The position numbers were made by a program, and so were the translations under genes. A DNA stretch of 45,006 nt from Oscillospiraceae bacterium (GTDB lineage Bacteria > Bacillota > Clostridia > Oscillospirales > Ruminococcaceae): the NCBI GenBank assembly GCA_022508925.1, contig JAFLUF010000009.1:1-45006 (forward strand). The letters run 5' to 3'. The first letter of the stretch is position 1. Every line of letters begins with the position of its first letter. This document shows, in pieces, positions 22,750 through 32,057 of this stretch. The notes under the pieces were generated by a model. It was not told the origin of the DNA. It saw only the letters and a program-made list of their open reading frames with translations, and searched no databases.

Positions 22750-22960
22750 GTAAGAGTATCCGGTATTTGTCCGTTTTAAACAGAGAGCCGCGGGCGGTGA
22801 GAAGCGGCGCGGACTTCCGGAGAAGTGCGGCTGCAGAGCCGGTCGGAGGAAATGCCGATCCGTTTTCCGCGTTAAGGACAACAAGGGGCAGACTTTGCCC
22901 GAAGCGAAGTGGAACAGCGCATAACAACGCCTTCGCGCCTATTCAGGCGCGGATTTTTTG
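22750..22960 (+). ncRNA. T-box leader (tRNA-Cys sensing) of cysE-cysS
   Basis: The stem I landmarks CAGAGAG (22781-22787) and GGUGAGAA are present, and the candidate specifier codon is UGC (Cys) at 22826-22828 after GAAG (another UGC lies at 22832). The antiterminator reads GCGAAG (22904-22909), bulge UGGAACA, GCG (22917-22919), loop, CGC (22928-22930), CUUCGC (22931-22936). The UGGA pairs with the UCCA end of tRNA-Cys, whose discriminator is U. The competing terminator is CGCGCCT (22934-22940) with AGGCGCG (22945-22951), then TTTTTT; it shares CGC with the antiterminator, so the two exclude each other. Uncharged tRNA-Cys should allow read-through. The bulge ends in A where the family consensus has C. 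Confidence 0.9.
22934..22960 (+). terminator. T-box terminator
   Basis: Seven-bp stem CGCGCCT/AGGCGCG with a four-base loop, followed by GA and six T (22954-22959). It is the off-state of the T-box. Confidence 0.88.
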
Positions 22961-22994
22961 TTTTATTGAGTATATTTTGTGATTTGGAGACATT

Positions 22995-23657
22995 ATGTTT
23001 GACAGACTTAAAGAGGAAATTGCGTCGATAAAAGAGCGCGATCCCGCGGTGAAATCTAATCTTGAGGTGCTTCTTCTTTACCCGTCCTTTCGGGCGGTGA
23101 GGGATTACCGTATGGCGCACTGGTTTTATGTGCGGGGACATTACTTCATGGCGCGCTGGATCTCACAGCGCTCACGCCATGCTACGGGAATTGAGATACA
23201 CCCCGGCGCTAAAATAGGCAAGGGGCTGTTTATAGACCACGGCGCGGGCGTTGTCATCGGCGAGACGACCGAGATAGGCGACAACTGCACGCTGTATCAG
23301 AACGTAACGCTCGGCGGTACGGGAAAGGATGTCGGAAAACGACACCCTACTCTCGGAAATAATGTTATGGTAGGAGCGGGAGCGAGAGTGCTGGGTCCTT
23401 TTAAAATAGGAGACAATTCCAAGATCGCCGCGAATGCCGTGGTGCTTGAAGAGGTCCCGCCCGACTGCACGGCGGTCGGCGTTCCGGCGAGGGTCGTGAA
23501 AAGAAACGGCATTCGTGTCTCAAACAGCGACCTCGACCAGGTGCATATTCCCGACCCCGTTTCGGAGATCATGTGCAGACAGCGTATCCTCATAGAAAAT
23601 CTGCAAAAGCAGGTAGACGGTCTGCAAAAGCAAATAGACGAGCTTAAGAAAGGATAA
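22995..23657 (+). CDS. cysE: Serine O-acetyltransferase
   Basis: CysE makes O-acetylserine from serine and acetyl-CoA, the first step of cysteine synthesis. The 220-aa protein is the short Gram-positive form. A helical N-terminus is followed by the left-handed beta-helix of hexapeptide repeats ([39 protein letters not shown]) and catalytic His residues in DHG and KRHP. The last 25 residues form a short coiled coil ([18 protein letters not shown]). GGAG lies before the ATG. Its place after a Cys T-box and before cysS supports the assignment. Confidence 0.95.
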   Translation: MFDRLKEEIASIKERDPAVKSNLEVLLLYPSFRAVRDYRMAHWFYVRGHYFMARWISQRSRHATGIEIHPGAKIGKGLFIDHGAGVVIGETTEIGDNCTLYQNVTLGGTGKDVGKRHPTLGNNVMVGAGARVLGPFKIGDNSKIAANAVVLEEVPPDCTAVGVPARVVKRNGIRVSNSDLDQVHIPDPVSEIMCRQRILIENLQKQVDGLQKQIDELKKG

Positions 23658-23668
23658 GTGGGTAAAAG

Positions 23669-25060
23669 ATGAAAATATACAACACAATGACCGGAAAAAA
23701 AGAGGAACTTAAACCCGTGACCGAGGGCACCGTAAAAATTTACTGCTGCGGTCCGACGGTATACAACCTCATTCATATCGGAAACGCCCGCGCGCTGTGC
23801 GTTTTCGACGCGCTTCGCAGATATCTCGAGTACAGAGGGTACAAGGTGTTTTACGTTCAGAATTTCACGGACGTTGACGATAAGATAATCAGAAAGGCCA
23901 ACGAAACGGGAAAAACCTCGCTTGAGGTTTCGGAAAACGCGATAAAGGAATATTTTATCGACGCACAGGGGCTTAATGTCCGCAAAGCTGATGTTCACCC
24001 CAAGGTCACGGACAACATGGGAATTATAATCGACATCGTAAAGACGCTTGTAGAAAAGGGCTATGCCTACGAAGCGGACGGCGACGTATATTTCGAGACA
24101 GCTAAGTTTTCGGAATACGGAAAGCTTTCGCACCAGCCTCTTGACGACCTTAAGGCGGGAGCGCGTATAGAAGTCGGCGAGAAAAAGCGCGACCCTATGG
24201 ATTTCGCGGTGTGGAAGGCGGCAAAGCCCGGCGAGCCGTACTGGGAGTCGCCTTTCGGACGCGGCAGACCCGGCTGGCATATCGAATGCTCGGCAATGAG
24301 CCGCCATTATATCGGCGACACCATTGATATCCACGGCGGCGGAGCGGACCTTATCTTCCCGCACCATGAGAATGAGATAGCCCAGAGCGAGTGCGCGACG
24401 GGCTGCGCGCTTGCGAATATCTGGATGCACAACGGAATGCTCAATGTTGACAACAAAAAGATGTCCAAATCCGCGGGAAATTTCTTCCTTGTGCGCGATA
24501 TGGCGAATGAGTTCGGCTATGAGCCTATCCGCTTTATGCTGCTTTCGGTCCATTACAGAAGCCAGCTCAACTACACCACCGAGGTCATCGAAAGCTGCAA
24601 GGCTGCGCTTTCGAGGCTGTACAACTGCCGCGAGCTTATGGAGCGCGTTTTAAAGACCGCGAAAGACGGCGCGGCTTCCGAGCAGGCAAAGGCTGACGCG
24701 AAGACTGCCAAAGACGATTTTGACGCGGCGCTCGAGGACGATTTCAACACCGCCGACGCTATCGCGGCGATCTTCGAGTTTGTCAGAAAGATAAATACCG
24801 CGGTTTCGGGCGCGGAGATCACAAAAGAAGATGTGAAAATTTATCTTGATGAATTTAACTCATTGACAAATGTGCTTGGTTTGTTGTATAATAAGAATGA
24901 TGATGAAATTCCCGAGGAAGTAAAAGCTTTGGCTGAACAGCGCGCGGCGGCGCGAAAGGAAAAGAACTTCGCGCTGGCGGACGAGCTGAGAAGCAAAATA
25001 ACCCAAATGGGATATATCGTAGAGGAAACAAAGCAGGGAACAGTTATCAAAAAGGCTTAA
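23669..25060 (+). CDS. cysS: Cysteinyl-tRNA synthetase
   Basis: This class I synthetase charges tRNA-Cys with cysteine. The 463-aa length is typical. The HIGH motif appears as HIGNAR (about 36-41) and KMSKS as KKMSKSAGN (about 267). Zinc ligands are C28 in CCGPTVYN, the Cys in WHIECSAM, and His/Glu in [10 protein letters not shown]. It starts 11 bases after cysE, under the same T-box, so cysteine supply and charging are co-regulated. Confidence 0.97.
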   Translation: MKIYNTMTGKKEELKPVTEGTVKIYCCGPTVYNLIHIGNARALCVFDALRRYLEYRGYKVFYVQNFTDVDDKIIRKANETGKTSLEVSENAIKEYFIDAQGLNVRKADVHPKVTDNMGIIIDIVKTLVEKGYAYEADGDVYFETAKFSEYGKLSHQPLDDLKAGARIEVGEKKRDPMDFAVWKAAKPGEPYWESPFGRGRPGWHIECSAMSRHYIGDTIDIHGGGADLIFPHHENEIAQSECATGCALANIWMHNGMLNVDNKKMSKSAGNFFLVRDMANEFGYEPIRFMLLSVHYRSQLNYTTEVIESCKAALSRLYNCRELMERVLKTAKDGAASEQAKADAKTAKDDFDAALEDDFNTADAIAAIFEFVRKINTAVSGAEITKEDVKIYLDEFNSLTNVLGLLYNKNDDEIPEEVKALAEQRAAARKEKNFALADELRSKITQMGYIVEETKQGTVIKKA

Positions 25061-25092
25061 AACATTACAGACAAAAAGAGAGGAAGAAAAGA

Positions 25093-26022
25093 TTGAAAAT
25101 AAGAAATATATTTGCCGCAGGCATTTTGTGCGCGGGTCTGCTTTTGTCGGGCTGTAACAATGATGAGAGCGATTCGGGGGATTCCTTTCCCTTTCCCGAC
25201 ATCCTCGATTTTGACTATGGAATAACAAGCTCAAAGCCGGAGGAAATATCGGGCTTTGCGGGAAATCTCCCGGAGGTAACCCCCGAAGAGGGCGACCTTA
25301 TCGCGGTATTTGAGATAGAGGGCTTCGGAACGATAAAGGCTGTCCTGTTTTCCGAGGCGGCGCCGCTCGGAGTCGAGAACTTCCAGAAGCTCGCAGAAGC
25401 GGGGTTTTATGAAGGACTTACGATACACCGCGTTGTAAAGGACTTTATGTTTCAGGGCGGCTCTACAAACGGCGACGGAACGGGCGGAGACGCGGCGGTA
25501 AACGGCGGCTCGTTCGGCATAGAAACGGCGCAGAACGCGCGGCATTATTACGGGGCGCTGTGCTACGCGAACGCGATGGGGCAGAACTCCACGCAGTTTT
25601 ATATCGTAAACAACAACAAACCACAGGATCTTTCGGTATTCAATTATGATGAGTACAATAGCACCGTTGAGCAGTACAAGAGCCTTGTAAAAGAGGCAAA
25701 TTCTCTTGGGTATACGGATTACGAGGAATATTACCGTTTTTGGGCGCAGTATTATCAGAATACGGTCGACTGGTTCAGAGGGGCTACAGACGAGATAAGC
25801 AAAAAGTACGGCGAGGTCGGCGGAACACCGTCGCTTGACGGAAACTATACCGTTTTCGGACAGGTTTATGATGGCTTTGACGTGATAGAGGCTATCTCGG
25901 CTGTCGAAGTTGTGGTCGCAAACGAGGATATTCCCTCAAAGCCCGTACAGGATATTATCATCAAGAGCGTAAAGGTCGTGGTTTACGGAGAGGATAACGG
26001 CTTGGATAATTCCGAGGGCTGA
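25093..26022 (+). CDS. Cyclophilin-type peptidyl-prolyl isomerase, lipoprotein (first of two)
   Basis: A 309-aa exported protein starting with TTG at 25093 (GAGAGGAAG upstream). The signal peptide ends in the lipobox LLSGC (Cys near residue 21), so it should be anchored to the outer face of the membrane. The cyclophilin domain shows [43 protein letters not shown] with the catalytic Arg, and NSTQFYIV. Between QFYIV and [11 protein letters not shown] lies a helical insert of about 75 residues that ordinary cyclophilins lack; the next gene has it too. It probably assists folding of secreted or wall proteins. Confidence 0.92.
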   Translation: MKIRNIFAAGILCAGLLLSGCNNDESDSGDSFPFPDILDFDYGITSSKPEEISGFAGNLPEVTPEEGDLIAVFEIEGFGTIKAVLFSEAAPLGVENFQKLAEAGFYEGLTIHRVVKDFMFQGGSTNGDGTGGDAAVNGGSFGIETAQNARHYYGALCYANAMGQNSTQFYIVNNNKPQDLSVFNYDEYNSTVEQYKSLVKEANSLGYTDYEEYYRFWAQYYQNTVDWFRGATDEISKKYGEVGGTPSLDGNYTVFGQVYDGFDVIEAISAVEVVVANEDIPSKPVQDIIIKSVKVVVYGEDNGLDNSEG

Positions 26023-26086
26023 TTGTAATTCGCGTTTGGTTTATTTTCAGGAATAAAGATCTCACACATCTGGAAAGGACATGCAT

Positions 26087-26941
26087 ATGAAATTGTTCAA
26101 AAAAATAACCGGTGTTGTTTTAGCCGCGGCGGCGGCTGTGTCATTAAGCGCCTGCACGGGTGTGGCGCCAGGAAATGTCGGCGACGTGGAGCTTAAAAAC
26201 GGCGATCTGATAGCTGAGGTAACGTTTGAGGACTACGGGGTCATAAGATTCAAACTGTTTCCCGATGTAGCGCCCAATGCCGTGGAAAATTTTCAAAAGC
26301 TTGCAGAAAAAGGGTATTATGACGGACTGAAGATCCACCGCGTAGTTCCCGATACCTGTATACAGGGCGGTTCGCTCAACGGAGACGGAACGGGCGGCTC
26401 CGCGGAGATAGGCGACGGAACTTTTGCCACCGAAATAAGCCAGGACGCGCGCAATTTCTACGGCGCGGTCGGCTACGCGCACAACGGAGACGGACAGAAC
26501 GCCACACAGTTTTATATTGTAACAAACAAGAAAATTCAGGATCTGTCGCAGTACGATCCGTCTAAAATGCGCGAGCAGGCCAACAGCTACACCGAATTGG
26601 CGGCGGCGATAACCGAGGAGGTTTCAGCCCTTAAAGACCAGTATACGATCCAGGCTGAATATTACAACAATCTTGCCGATATGTTTGAAAAGGCTTCGGA
26701 CGAGGTTTTGGAAAAGTATCAGACTACTGGAGGATATCCCTTCTGGGACGGCGGATATACTGTTTTCGGACAGGTGTTCGAGGGATTTGACGTTCTGGAT
26801 AAAATTTCCTCGGTAGAGCTTACAATGAACAACTCCGGTCAGCTTACAAGACCCAAATCCGATATAATTATAGCTTCGGTAAAGGTTTATGAGTATGTAG
26901 AGGTCGTTCCCGAAGAAGAAAACTCGGAAAACAAAAAATAG
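26087..26941 (+). CDS. Cyclophilin-type peptidyl-prolyl isomerase, lipoprotein (second of two)
   Basis: A 284-aa paralogue of the preceding gene. The ATG at 26087 is preferred over the one at 26081 because it stands 8 bases from AAAGG. The signal peptide has the lipobox LSAC. The domain motifs are YGVIRFKLFPDVAPNAVENF, IHRVVPDTCIQGGSLNGDGTGG and NATQFYIV, with the same long insert before YTVFGQVFEGF. The position of Phe in FMFQGG of the first copy is Cys here (TCIQGG). The tandem arrangement points to a local duplication. Confidence 0.92.
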   Translation: MKLFKKITGVVLAAAAAVSLSACTGVAPGNVGDVELKNGDLIAEVTFEDYGVIRFKLFPDVAPNAVENFQKLAEKGYYDGLKIHRVVPDTCIQGGSLNGDGTGGSAEIGDGTFATEISQDARNFYGAVGYAHNGDGQNATQFYIVTNKKIQDLSQYDPSKMREQANSYTELAAAITEEVSALKDQYTIQAEYYNNLADMFEKASDEVLEKYQTTGGYPFWDGGYTVFGQVFEGFDVLDKISSVELTMNNSGQLTRPKSDIIIASVKVYEYVEVVPEEENSENKK

Positions 26942-26952
26942 AAATGACAACG

Positions 26953-26981
26953 ATACCCGAAAAGCAAGGCTTTTCGGGTAT
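26953..26981. terminator. Bidirectional terminator between the cyclophilin genes and the ger operon
   Basis: A perfect 12-bp stem (ATACCCGAAAAG at 26953-26964 with CTTTTCGGGTAT at 26970-26981) with a 5-base loop. It lies between convergent genes. Confidence 0.85.
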
Positions 26982-27015
26982 TTCCGTGTCGAAAAGTGAT
27001 TTGATTTTCTTTAGC

Positions 27016-27930
27016 TCATTTGGTTTTACTTGCTATTTTGGCCAGCTCATTCAGCGCGGCGGTTTCTTCTTCTTTTGAAAGGGGACCGCCGTTTTTGCTT
27101 TTGAATTTCGCCGAGACTTTGCATACCATGCCGTTTGGGTCAAGCTCGCTTCTTATGTCGTATGCGAGACAGGTCTTTTCGCTGCTTCCGAGACTGAAAT
27201 TAAGCGAAAGTGTTTTGGCTTTGTTTTCCGAAATCATAAGACTTATGGTCTGATCTTGGTCATAAGTTCCCGAAAGCTTTCCGCTTTTGAGACGGCGTGT
27301 TCCGCTCAGAGAAATGGTATCGCCGTTTTCGGTCATACCCCTTCCGTTTTTATCCGGAACAAAAAACGGTATAAGGGACGGTCTTCCCGCGGCGTTATCG
27401 GCAAGAAGGTCGAGGAGCGTCGTGTTTGGCGAGACGCCGAGGTTTTCCGCGTTTTCGAGCATCGAAAGCGGTTTTTCGGCAGAGGTCATTCCCTCGATAA
27501 ACTGTATATCAGTCAGAAGCTCCGCGGACTGCGCGCAGCAGACGGGCATATTGAGACTGCACCGAAGGTCGTAGTAAAGAGCGTTAAGCGCGGGCAAAAC
27601 GTTTTCCCGTTCAAATCCGCCGCCTAAAATAAGCAGCTTTGTTTCGCTCATATACAGTCTTTTGCCGTCGGCGAGGGAAATATTATCTATTGCCTCGGAC
27701 AGTGTTTTTCCGCTTCCCGAGACCTTTATCGCGTTTTCCTGAGAGGGGTCGAGCTTTTCGCCGCTGCTGGAAAAAAGCAGGGCGGACACCTTGTATTCTC
27801 CGTCAAAGTTATCAAAATCGATCGCTACCGCTTCTATTATCGCGCGGTTTCCAAGCTCGGTCGTATCGGAGCAGCCGCACATCAATAAAGCGAACATCGC
27901 GATAACCGCAAGCAGAATTCTTCTTAACAT
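27016..27930 (-). CDS. Spore germination protein, GerC family lipoprotein (short)
   Basis: The C subunit of a nutrient germinant receptor, anchored to the spore inner membrane. The start at 27930 follows AAGGAG and gives 304 aa; an upstream frame to 27969 would overlap the B gene. The signal peptide ends in the lipobox LMCGC, followed by the family opening DTTELGNRAIIEAVAIDFD. Typical GerC proteins run to about 370-400 aa and end in a conserved segment (DIFGFG-type). This one stops before it, after LNELAKIASKTK, so it seems to lack part of its last domain. Last gene of the ger operon. Confidence 0.88.
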   Translation of the reverse strand: MLRRILLAVIAMFALLMCGCSDTTELGNRAIIEAVAIDFDNFDGEYKVSALLFSSSGEKLDPSQENAIKVSGSGKTLSEAIDNISLADGKRLYMSETKLLILGGGFERENVLPALNALYYDLRCSLNMPVCCAQSAELLTDIQFIEGMTSAEKPLSMLENAENLGVSPNTTLLDLLADNAAGRPSLIPFFVPDKNGRGMTENGDTISLSGTRRLKSGKLSGTYDQDQTISLMISENKAKTLSLNFSLGSSEKTCLAYDIRSELDPNGMVCKVSAKFKSKNGGPLSKEEETAALNELAKIASKTK

Positions 27931-27943
27931 CTTATTCTCCTTT

Positions 27944-28873
27944 TCATTGCGCGGTATTTGGGCTTTCACCCGAGCCTTGAGCTTCCTGATAGGAAACGCG
28001 TTTTACCGCGATAAAAACAAGAACCGCCGACAGCAAAAACATTCCGCACCTCAGCGCCGCGCACATTGCCCATATCGCCGAGAAGATACCGTCAAGCCGT
28101 TTGAACAGCGAAATGTCCGAAAGCGAAGCCGAAGCCGCCGACGGGTATTCCGAAAGTCCGTAAAACTCGCGCAGAACAAGAAAGTTCAAAATACACAGGA
28201 CTGTCGGGATAACAATGCTGAACAGCATAAAATACATCGCGGTTTTTCCCGAAGAATCAGTTTGTTTTTTGTTTATATACGGCAGAAACGCCGCAAACAG
28301 CAGATATTCTCCTCCGTTTGAAAAGCGTGTAATTACGTCGCTTAACAGCGTGCCGTTATCGGAAACGTTCCATATCTCCGAGGTCCTGAAATACGGGATA
28401 TCCGCGATAAAAACTATCGCTGTGATTATTCCCGCCGCCGCGAGAAAAAGAGCGCCCGAACGCGCGGCGGCTTCTATACCCATAAACGCCGCGTATACCG
28501 CGAATATCGCCGCCGCGGCGAAGATGATCCACGAGCTTGTACCTATCAGAAGATTTTTTTCGGCAAAGCCTATCGTATGAAAAAGTGTTTTTACCGCCGC
28601 CCCGATGAGAAGCAGAGCGCCGAAAGCCGCCGAAGCCCAGCCGAGAAACTTGTTTTTGTTGTACAAATGTCGGTGGAAATTATCGTGCTTAAACGAAAAT
28701 ATTATCAGCGGAAGCGCGAGCAGAAACCGTATAAGCTCTGTTATGATTATCGACAGGATAGCTTCTTTGGGCGCTGTGGAGGAGTTCGGGGAGATCACCT
28801 CTATCGCGACGCGCGACATTATCAGCGCGCAGAAAAGCTGCGCGGCGCTTATTTTCGGAAATTCCTTCGTCAT
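27944..28873 (-). CDS. Spore germination permease, GerB family
   Basis: The B subunit of the germinant receptor, an APC-superfamily membrane protein that binds the germinant. The 309-aa protein (family usually about 360) consists almost entirely of hydrophobic helices (for example LLALPLIIFSF, IIFAAAAIFAVYAAFMGIEAA, IVIPTVLCILNFLVLREF). The family features ISAAQLFCALIMSR at the N-terminus and FIADIPYF mid-protein are visible. It overlaps the small upstream gene (ATGA), so translation is probably coupled. Confidence 0.85.
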   Translation of the reverse strand: MTKEFPKISAAQLFCALIMSRVAIEVISPNSSTAPKEAILSIIITELIRFLLALPLIIFSFKHDNFHRHLYNKNKFLGWASAAFGALLLIGAAVKTLFHTIGFAEKNLLIGTSSWIIFAAAAIFAVYAAFMGIEAAARSGALFLAAAGIITAIVFIADIPYFRTSEIWNVSDNGTLLSDVITRFSNGGEYLLFAAFLPYINKKQTDSSGKTAMYFMLFSIVIPTVLCILNFLVLREFYGLSEYPSAASASLSDISLFKRLDGIFSAIWAMCAALRCGMFLLSAVLVFIAVKRVSYQEAQGSGESPNTAQ

Positions 28874-29034
28874 AGATCTTCTCCGTCAATGTGGACCTTT
28901 ACCTCGGTATATACCGCAAACGGCAGCGCAAGCTGAGACGTGTATATTTCCTGCGGCAGAGCCGAATGAACGGGAACGATCGTCTCGGCGTAAGGTTCGG
29001 CGGGGTTATGGTTTTTCTTATTTGTTTTCATCAT
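28870..29034 (-). CDS. Small hydrophilic protein encoded between gerA and gerB
   Basis: A 54-codon frame read directly from the sequence; it begins MMKTNKKNHNPAEPYAE and ends EVKVHIDGEDL. AGAGGAAG precedes the ATG at 29034, the gap from the gerA stop is 12 bases, and its TGA overlaps the gerB ATG. This spacing is what a genuine translated gene in an operon shows. The product has no signal peptide or membrane helix; the second half (QEIYTSQLALPFAVYTEVKVHIDG) could form beta strands. I do not recognise a family. A role as a germinant receptor accessory is inferred only from location. Confidence 0.72.
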   Translation of the reverse strand: MMKTNKKNHNPAEPYAETIVPVHSALPQEIYTSQLALPFAVYTEVKVHIDGEDL

Positions 29035-29046
29035 GCTTCCTCTTTT

Positions 29047-30504
29047 CTACGAAATATTCGCGCCGTTAAGATCTTGCAGCGTAACGTCGCCTTGCGCCAT
29101 CTTTTTCCAATCAGAGCGCACCAGCATATCGCGGGCGGCTCTTGCCGAAAACGGCGATATCGGCGCCATATAAGGTATGCCGTAGGTCGAAAGCGAGCAC
29201 ATTTTAATTACTGTAGCTCCTGTCGCGAGCATAAGTCCGTAAAGTCCGAAAAATCCGCCGGCGAAAATATAGATAAACCGCAGAATGACGACTTTTTCGT
29301 ACATTGTCGGAACCACAAAGCTGCACAGTCCCGACAGCGCGACTACAAGCACCATCGGCGCACCGACAAGTCCCGCCGAAACGGTGATATCTCCTATAAC
29401 AAGTCCGCCCACAACGCCTATCGCGTGGCCGATAGGCCTCGGAAGCCGTATTCCGGCTTCTCGCAGGATCTCGTACATAAAGTGGATGAACAGACACTCG
29501 ACCATAAGCGAAAACGGCGCGGTCTGCTCGGCCGAGGCAAGGTTAAGAATAAGCGGCGAGGGGAGCATTTCGGGGTGATAAGAGGCTATCGCCACATAAG
29601 CTCCCGGAAGAAAAAGAGTAATCAAAAACGCCGCGAGTCTTACCGTGCGGATAAAAAACGCGTAAAACGGCTTTTGCGTATAGTCGTCGAGCGTCTGAAA
29701 GCTTTCGATAAACAAGTGCGGTACGATCAGGGCAAACGGCGTTCCGTCAACCAAAATACCCACTCTGCCTTCATACAGCTTCGCCGCGAAAACATCGGGA
29801 CGCTCGCAGGTAGTGCACTCGCTGAAAAACCAGCCGCCGTGTCCTTCAAGATATGGCTGTATATAGCCGCTTTCAAGAATGGTGCTCAGACGTACCGATT
29901 TAAGACGTTTTTTTACGTCGTTCAATAACTTGGCCGAAACTTTGTCGGAAATATAGCATACGCAGATATCCGTATGCGAGCGCGAGCCTATCTGCGACAT
30001 TTCGAACACGAGCGTTGGAGACTTGACGCGGCGGCGTATCAGAGCCATATTCGTGCGTATAACTTCAACAAAGCCCTCGCGCGAGCCGCGGACGTTAAGC
30101 TCGGAGGACGGCTCGTCTATCCCGCGTGACTTATATCCCTGAATGCCTATCGCTATCGCGCGGCTCGCGCCGTCCGCCAAAATTATCGCAAAGCCCGACT
30201 GTAGCTTTAGTATAAGGTTGTCAAAATCGAGTATCTCTATCTGCTCGGCGGCTGTGAGATAAACGTCAAAAAGAGCGTTTATAAACACATCCGGCGCTAA
30301 AAATCCGCTGTTTGAAAGCATATGGAGCTTGCTGTAAACAAGCTCCGCGAGAGTGTCGGTGCTTGACATTCCCTCGCAGGTAAGAACGGCTATATTGTTC
30401 TGGCATACCATAGCGGTTTTTACAATAACGTCCGATGAATTTCCCGTAAGAGATTTTATTGTTTTAAGATTGTCCGCGAGAGAAACGGTGAGCTTTTTTT
30501 CCAC
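29047..30504 (-). CDS. Spore germination protein, GerA family
   Basis: The A subunit of the germinant receptor, which forms an ion channel in the spore inner membrane. The GTG start at 30504 has AAGGAG 8 bases upstream and gives 485 aa, normal for the family. The N-terminal soluble half carries the family pattern (VRTNMALIRRRVKSP, VGILVDGTPFALIVPHLF), followed by membrane helices in the C-terminal half (AAFLITLFLPGAYVAIASYHPEMLP, HAIGVVGGLVIGDITVSAGLVGAPMVLVVALSGL). First gene of gerA-small ORF-gerB-gerC. I found no confident sigma-G promoter in the 180 bases upstream. The germinant cannot be read from the sequence. Confidence 0.93.
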   Translation of the reverse strand: MEKKLTVSLADNLKTIKSLTGNSSDVIVKTAMVCQNNIAVLTCEGMSSTDTLAELVYSKLHMLSNSGFLAPDVFINALFDVYLTAAEQIEILDFDNLILKLQSGFAIILADGASRAIAIGIQGYKSRGIDEPSSELNVRGSREGFVEVIRTNMALIRRRVKSPTLVFEMSQIGSRSHTDICVCYISDKVSAKLLNDVKKRLKSVRLSTILESGYIQPYLEGHGGWFFSECTTCERPDVFAAKLYEGRVGILVDGTPFALIVPHLFIESFQTLDDYTQKPFYAFFIRTVRLAAFLITLFLPGAYVAIASYHPEMLPSPLILNLASAEQTAPFSLMVECLFIHFMYEILREAGIRLPRPIGHAIGVVGGLVIGDITVSAGLVGAPMVLVVALSGLCSFVVPTMYEKVVILRFIYIFAGGFFGLYGLMLATGATVIKMCSLSTYGIPYMAPISPFSARAARDMLVRSDWKKMAQGDVTLQDLNGANIS

Positions 30505-30573
30505 GGCTTTTTCTCCTTGATATTATTTTCATAATTTATTTTTCGCAGAACAACAGATTTTATTCTTTTTTTG

Positions 30574-30602
30574 TTGACAAATGATCGAATAAGTGGTAAA
30601 CT
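30574..30602 (+). promoter_or_regulatory. Promoter of the AI-2E-family gene
   Basis: TTGACA (30574-30579), 17-base spacer, TAAACT (30597-30602). Confidence 0.55.
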
Positions 30603-30686
30603 GTATTTGGTGGTAAATTGCGGTTTATCCGTCAATAATTGTATTAAGGTTTTTTCGGCTTCTTTTAGGGGAAAGGAGTGGTTGAG

Positions 30687-32030
30687 TTGAAGATAGAGTG
30701 GAACAAAAAGTATACGACAGTCGCTATATACGCGCTTATCGTAATCGCGCTGTCGGTTTTGTTCGTTGTATTTGTGTTCAGGTTTAAGTCTTTTGCCGAT
30801 GGTTTTTCATGGGTAGGGTCGGTCGTGGCGCCGGTTGTGTGCGGACTGGTCATAGCGTATGTACTTAATCCGCTTATGATGTATTTTGAAAACAAGTTTT
30901 TCAAAAAGCTGAAAAATCCGCCGATAACAGCCGATGTTTCCGCAGTCGATAACGACAAAACGGGCAAGCCGAAAAAACGAGCGGCAAATCCTATAAAAAC
31001 AGCGCGAAGAAGAAAGACGATAGCAAGGGTCTTGTCTCTTCTTATCACGTTTGTGATCGTGCTCATAATAATAGGCGCGTTGGTTATCGCTATCGGACCG
31101 AGCATAGCGGGCAGCATAGTTGACTTAGCGGACAGATTTCCCGGATATATAAAGGAGATCGAGAATTATCTCGAGGACTTTTTCGAGGATAATCCCGATA
31201 TCTCAGCGTTTATTTTTGAGGAGTTTACCGATCTGTCAGACGAGCTGAAAAAGCTTGCGGAAACGCTTCAGCCAATGGCGGGGGATATAATCGGAAACGT
31301 TTCGAGCGGGCTTTGGAGCTTTGTGATGTCCGTGCTGGTGGGACTTAAAAACGTTCTGCTCGGCGTTATTCTCGCTATTTATCTGCTTTTCAGCAAGGAG
31401 AGACTCCTGGCTCAGTGTAAGCAGATAGTGTTTGCTTTTGTAAAGGAACGCCACTGGAAGGGCTTTTATTCATTCTGCTCAAAAAGCAACGACATTTTCA
31501 AGAAATACATCGTATCAAATCTCGTAGACGCAATGGTTATTTTTGTGTTTATGCTTGTCGGTATGTTTATTATGAAGATGCCGTACGCGACGCTTGTAGC
31601 GGCGGTTTGCGCCGTAACAAATCTGATCCCGTTTTTCGGTCCGTTTATCGGAGCTGTACCATGCGCGGTTCTCATCTTGCTTGACGACCCGTCAAAGGTC
31701 ATCTGGTTCGCGCTTTTCGTGCTGGTTTTGCAGCAGTGCGACGGAAACATCATAAAACCGTTTCTGTTCGGCGAGACAATGGGACTTCCTGCGATATGGG
31801 TCCTGGTTTCCATTATCGTCGGCGGAGGACTGTTCGGCATTCCGGGAATGCTTTTGGGAGCGCCGGTGTTTGCGGTTATTTACACAATGTCCGCGGATTT
31901 TGTAAAGGCAAGGCTCAAAAAACGCGACCTGCCGGAAAGTACGGAGAAGTATATACAATCAATTGACGATTTCTCGAAGGAGTATATCGACAGCCGAGCC
32001 GGGGAGAATGAAAAAAAGGAAACAAAATAA
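30687..32030 (+). CDS. AI-2E family (UPF0118) membrane transporter
   Basis: A 447-aa polytopic membrane protein. The TTG at 30687 is chosen because AAAGGAG ends 8 bases upstream; the GTG at 30678 would overlap that site. The architecture is the family norm: two N-terminal helices, a soluble loop, then a cluster of helices (VMSVLVGLKNVLLGVILAIYLLF, YATLVAAVCAVTNLIPFFGPFIGAVPCAVLILL, GLPAIWVLVSIIVGGGLFGIPGMLLGAPVF), including the conserved NLIPFFGPFIGA and GIPGMLLGAP motifs. Members have been linked to AI-2 export or Na+/H+ exchange; the substrate here is unknown. The basic loop near residue 90 (KTGKPKKRAANPIKTARRRK) is unusually long. Confidence 0.9.
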   Translation: MKIEWNKKYTTVAIYALIVIALSVLFVVFVFRFKSFADGFSWVGSVVAPVVCGLVIAYVLNPLMMYFENKFFKKLKNPPITADVSAVDNDKTGKPKKRAANPIKTARRRKTIARVLSLLITFVIVLIIIGALVIAIGPSIAGSIVDLADRFPGYIKEIENYLEDFFEDNPDISAFIFEEFTDLSDELKKLAETLQPMAGDIIGNVSSGLWSFVMSVLVGLKNVLLGVILAIYLLFSKERLLAQCKQIVFAFVKERHWKGFYSFCSKSNDIFKKYIVSNLVDAMVIFVFMLVGMFIMKMPYATLVAAVCAVTNLIPFFGPFIGAVPCAVLILLDDPSKVIWFALFVLVLQQCDGNIIKPFLFGETMGLPAIWVLVSIIVGGGLFGIPGMLLGAPVFAVIYTMSADFVKARLKKRDLPESTEKYIQSIDDFSKEYIDSRAGENEKKETK

Positions 32031-32057
32031 ACAAGGCTCTGCGTTAAATCCAAACTT

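Noticed and set aside
23297-24553. A 418-codon open frame on the minus strand opposite cysE-cysS
   Set aside because: It lies antisense to two well-recognised genes, has no ribosome binding site or family resemblance, and its composition is that of a shadow frame.
28891-29928. A 345-codon plus-strand frame opposite gerA
   Set aside because: Very Arg/Lys/His-rich translation antisense to a recognised germination gene, with no initiation site.
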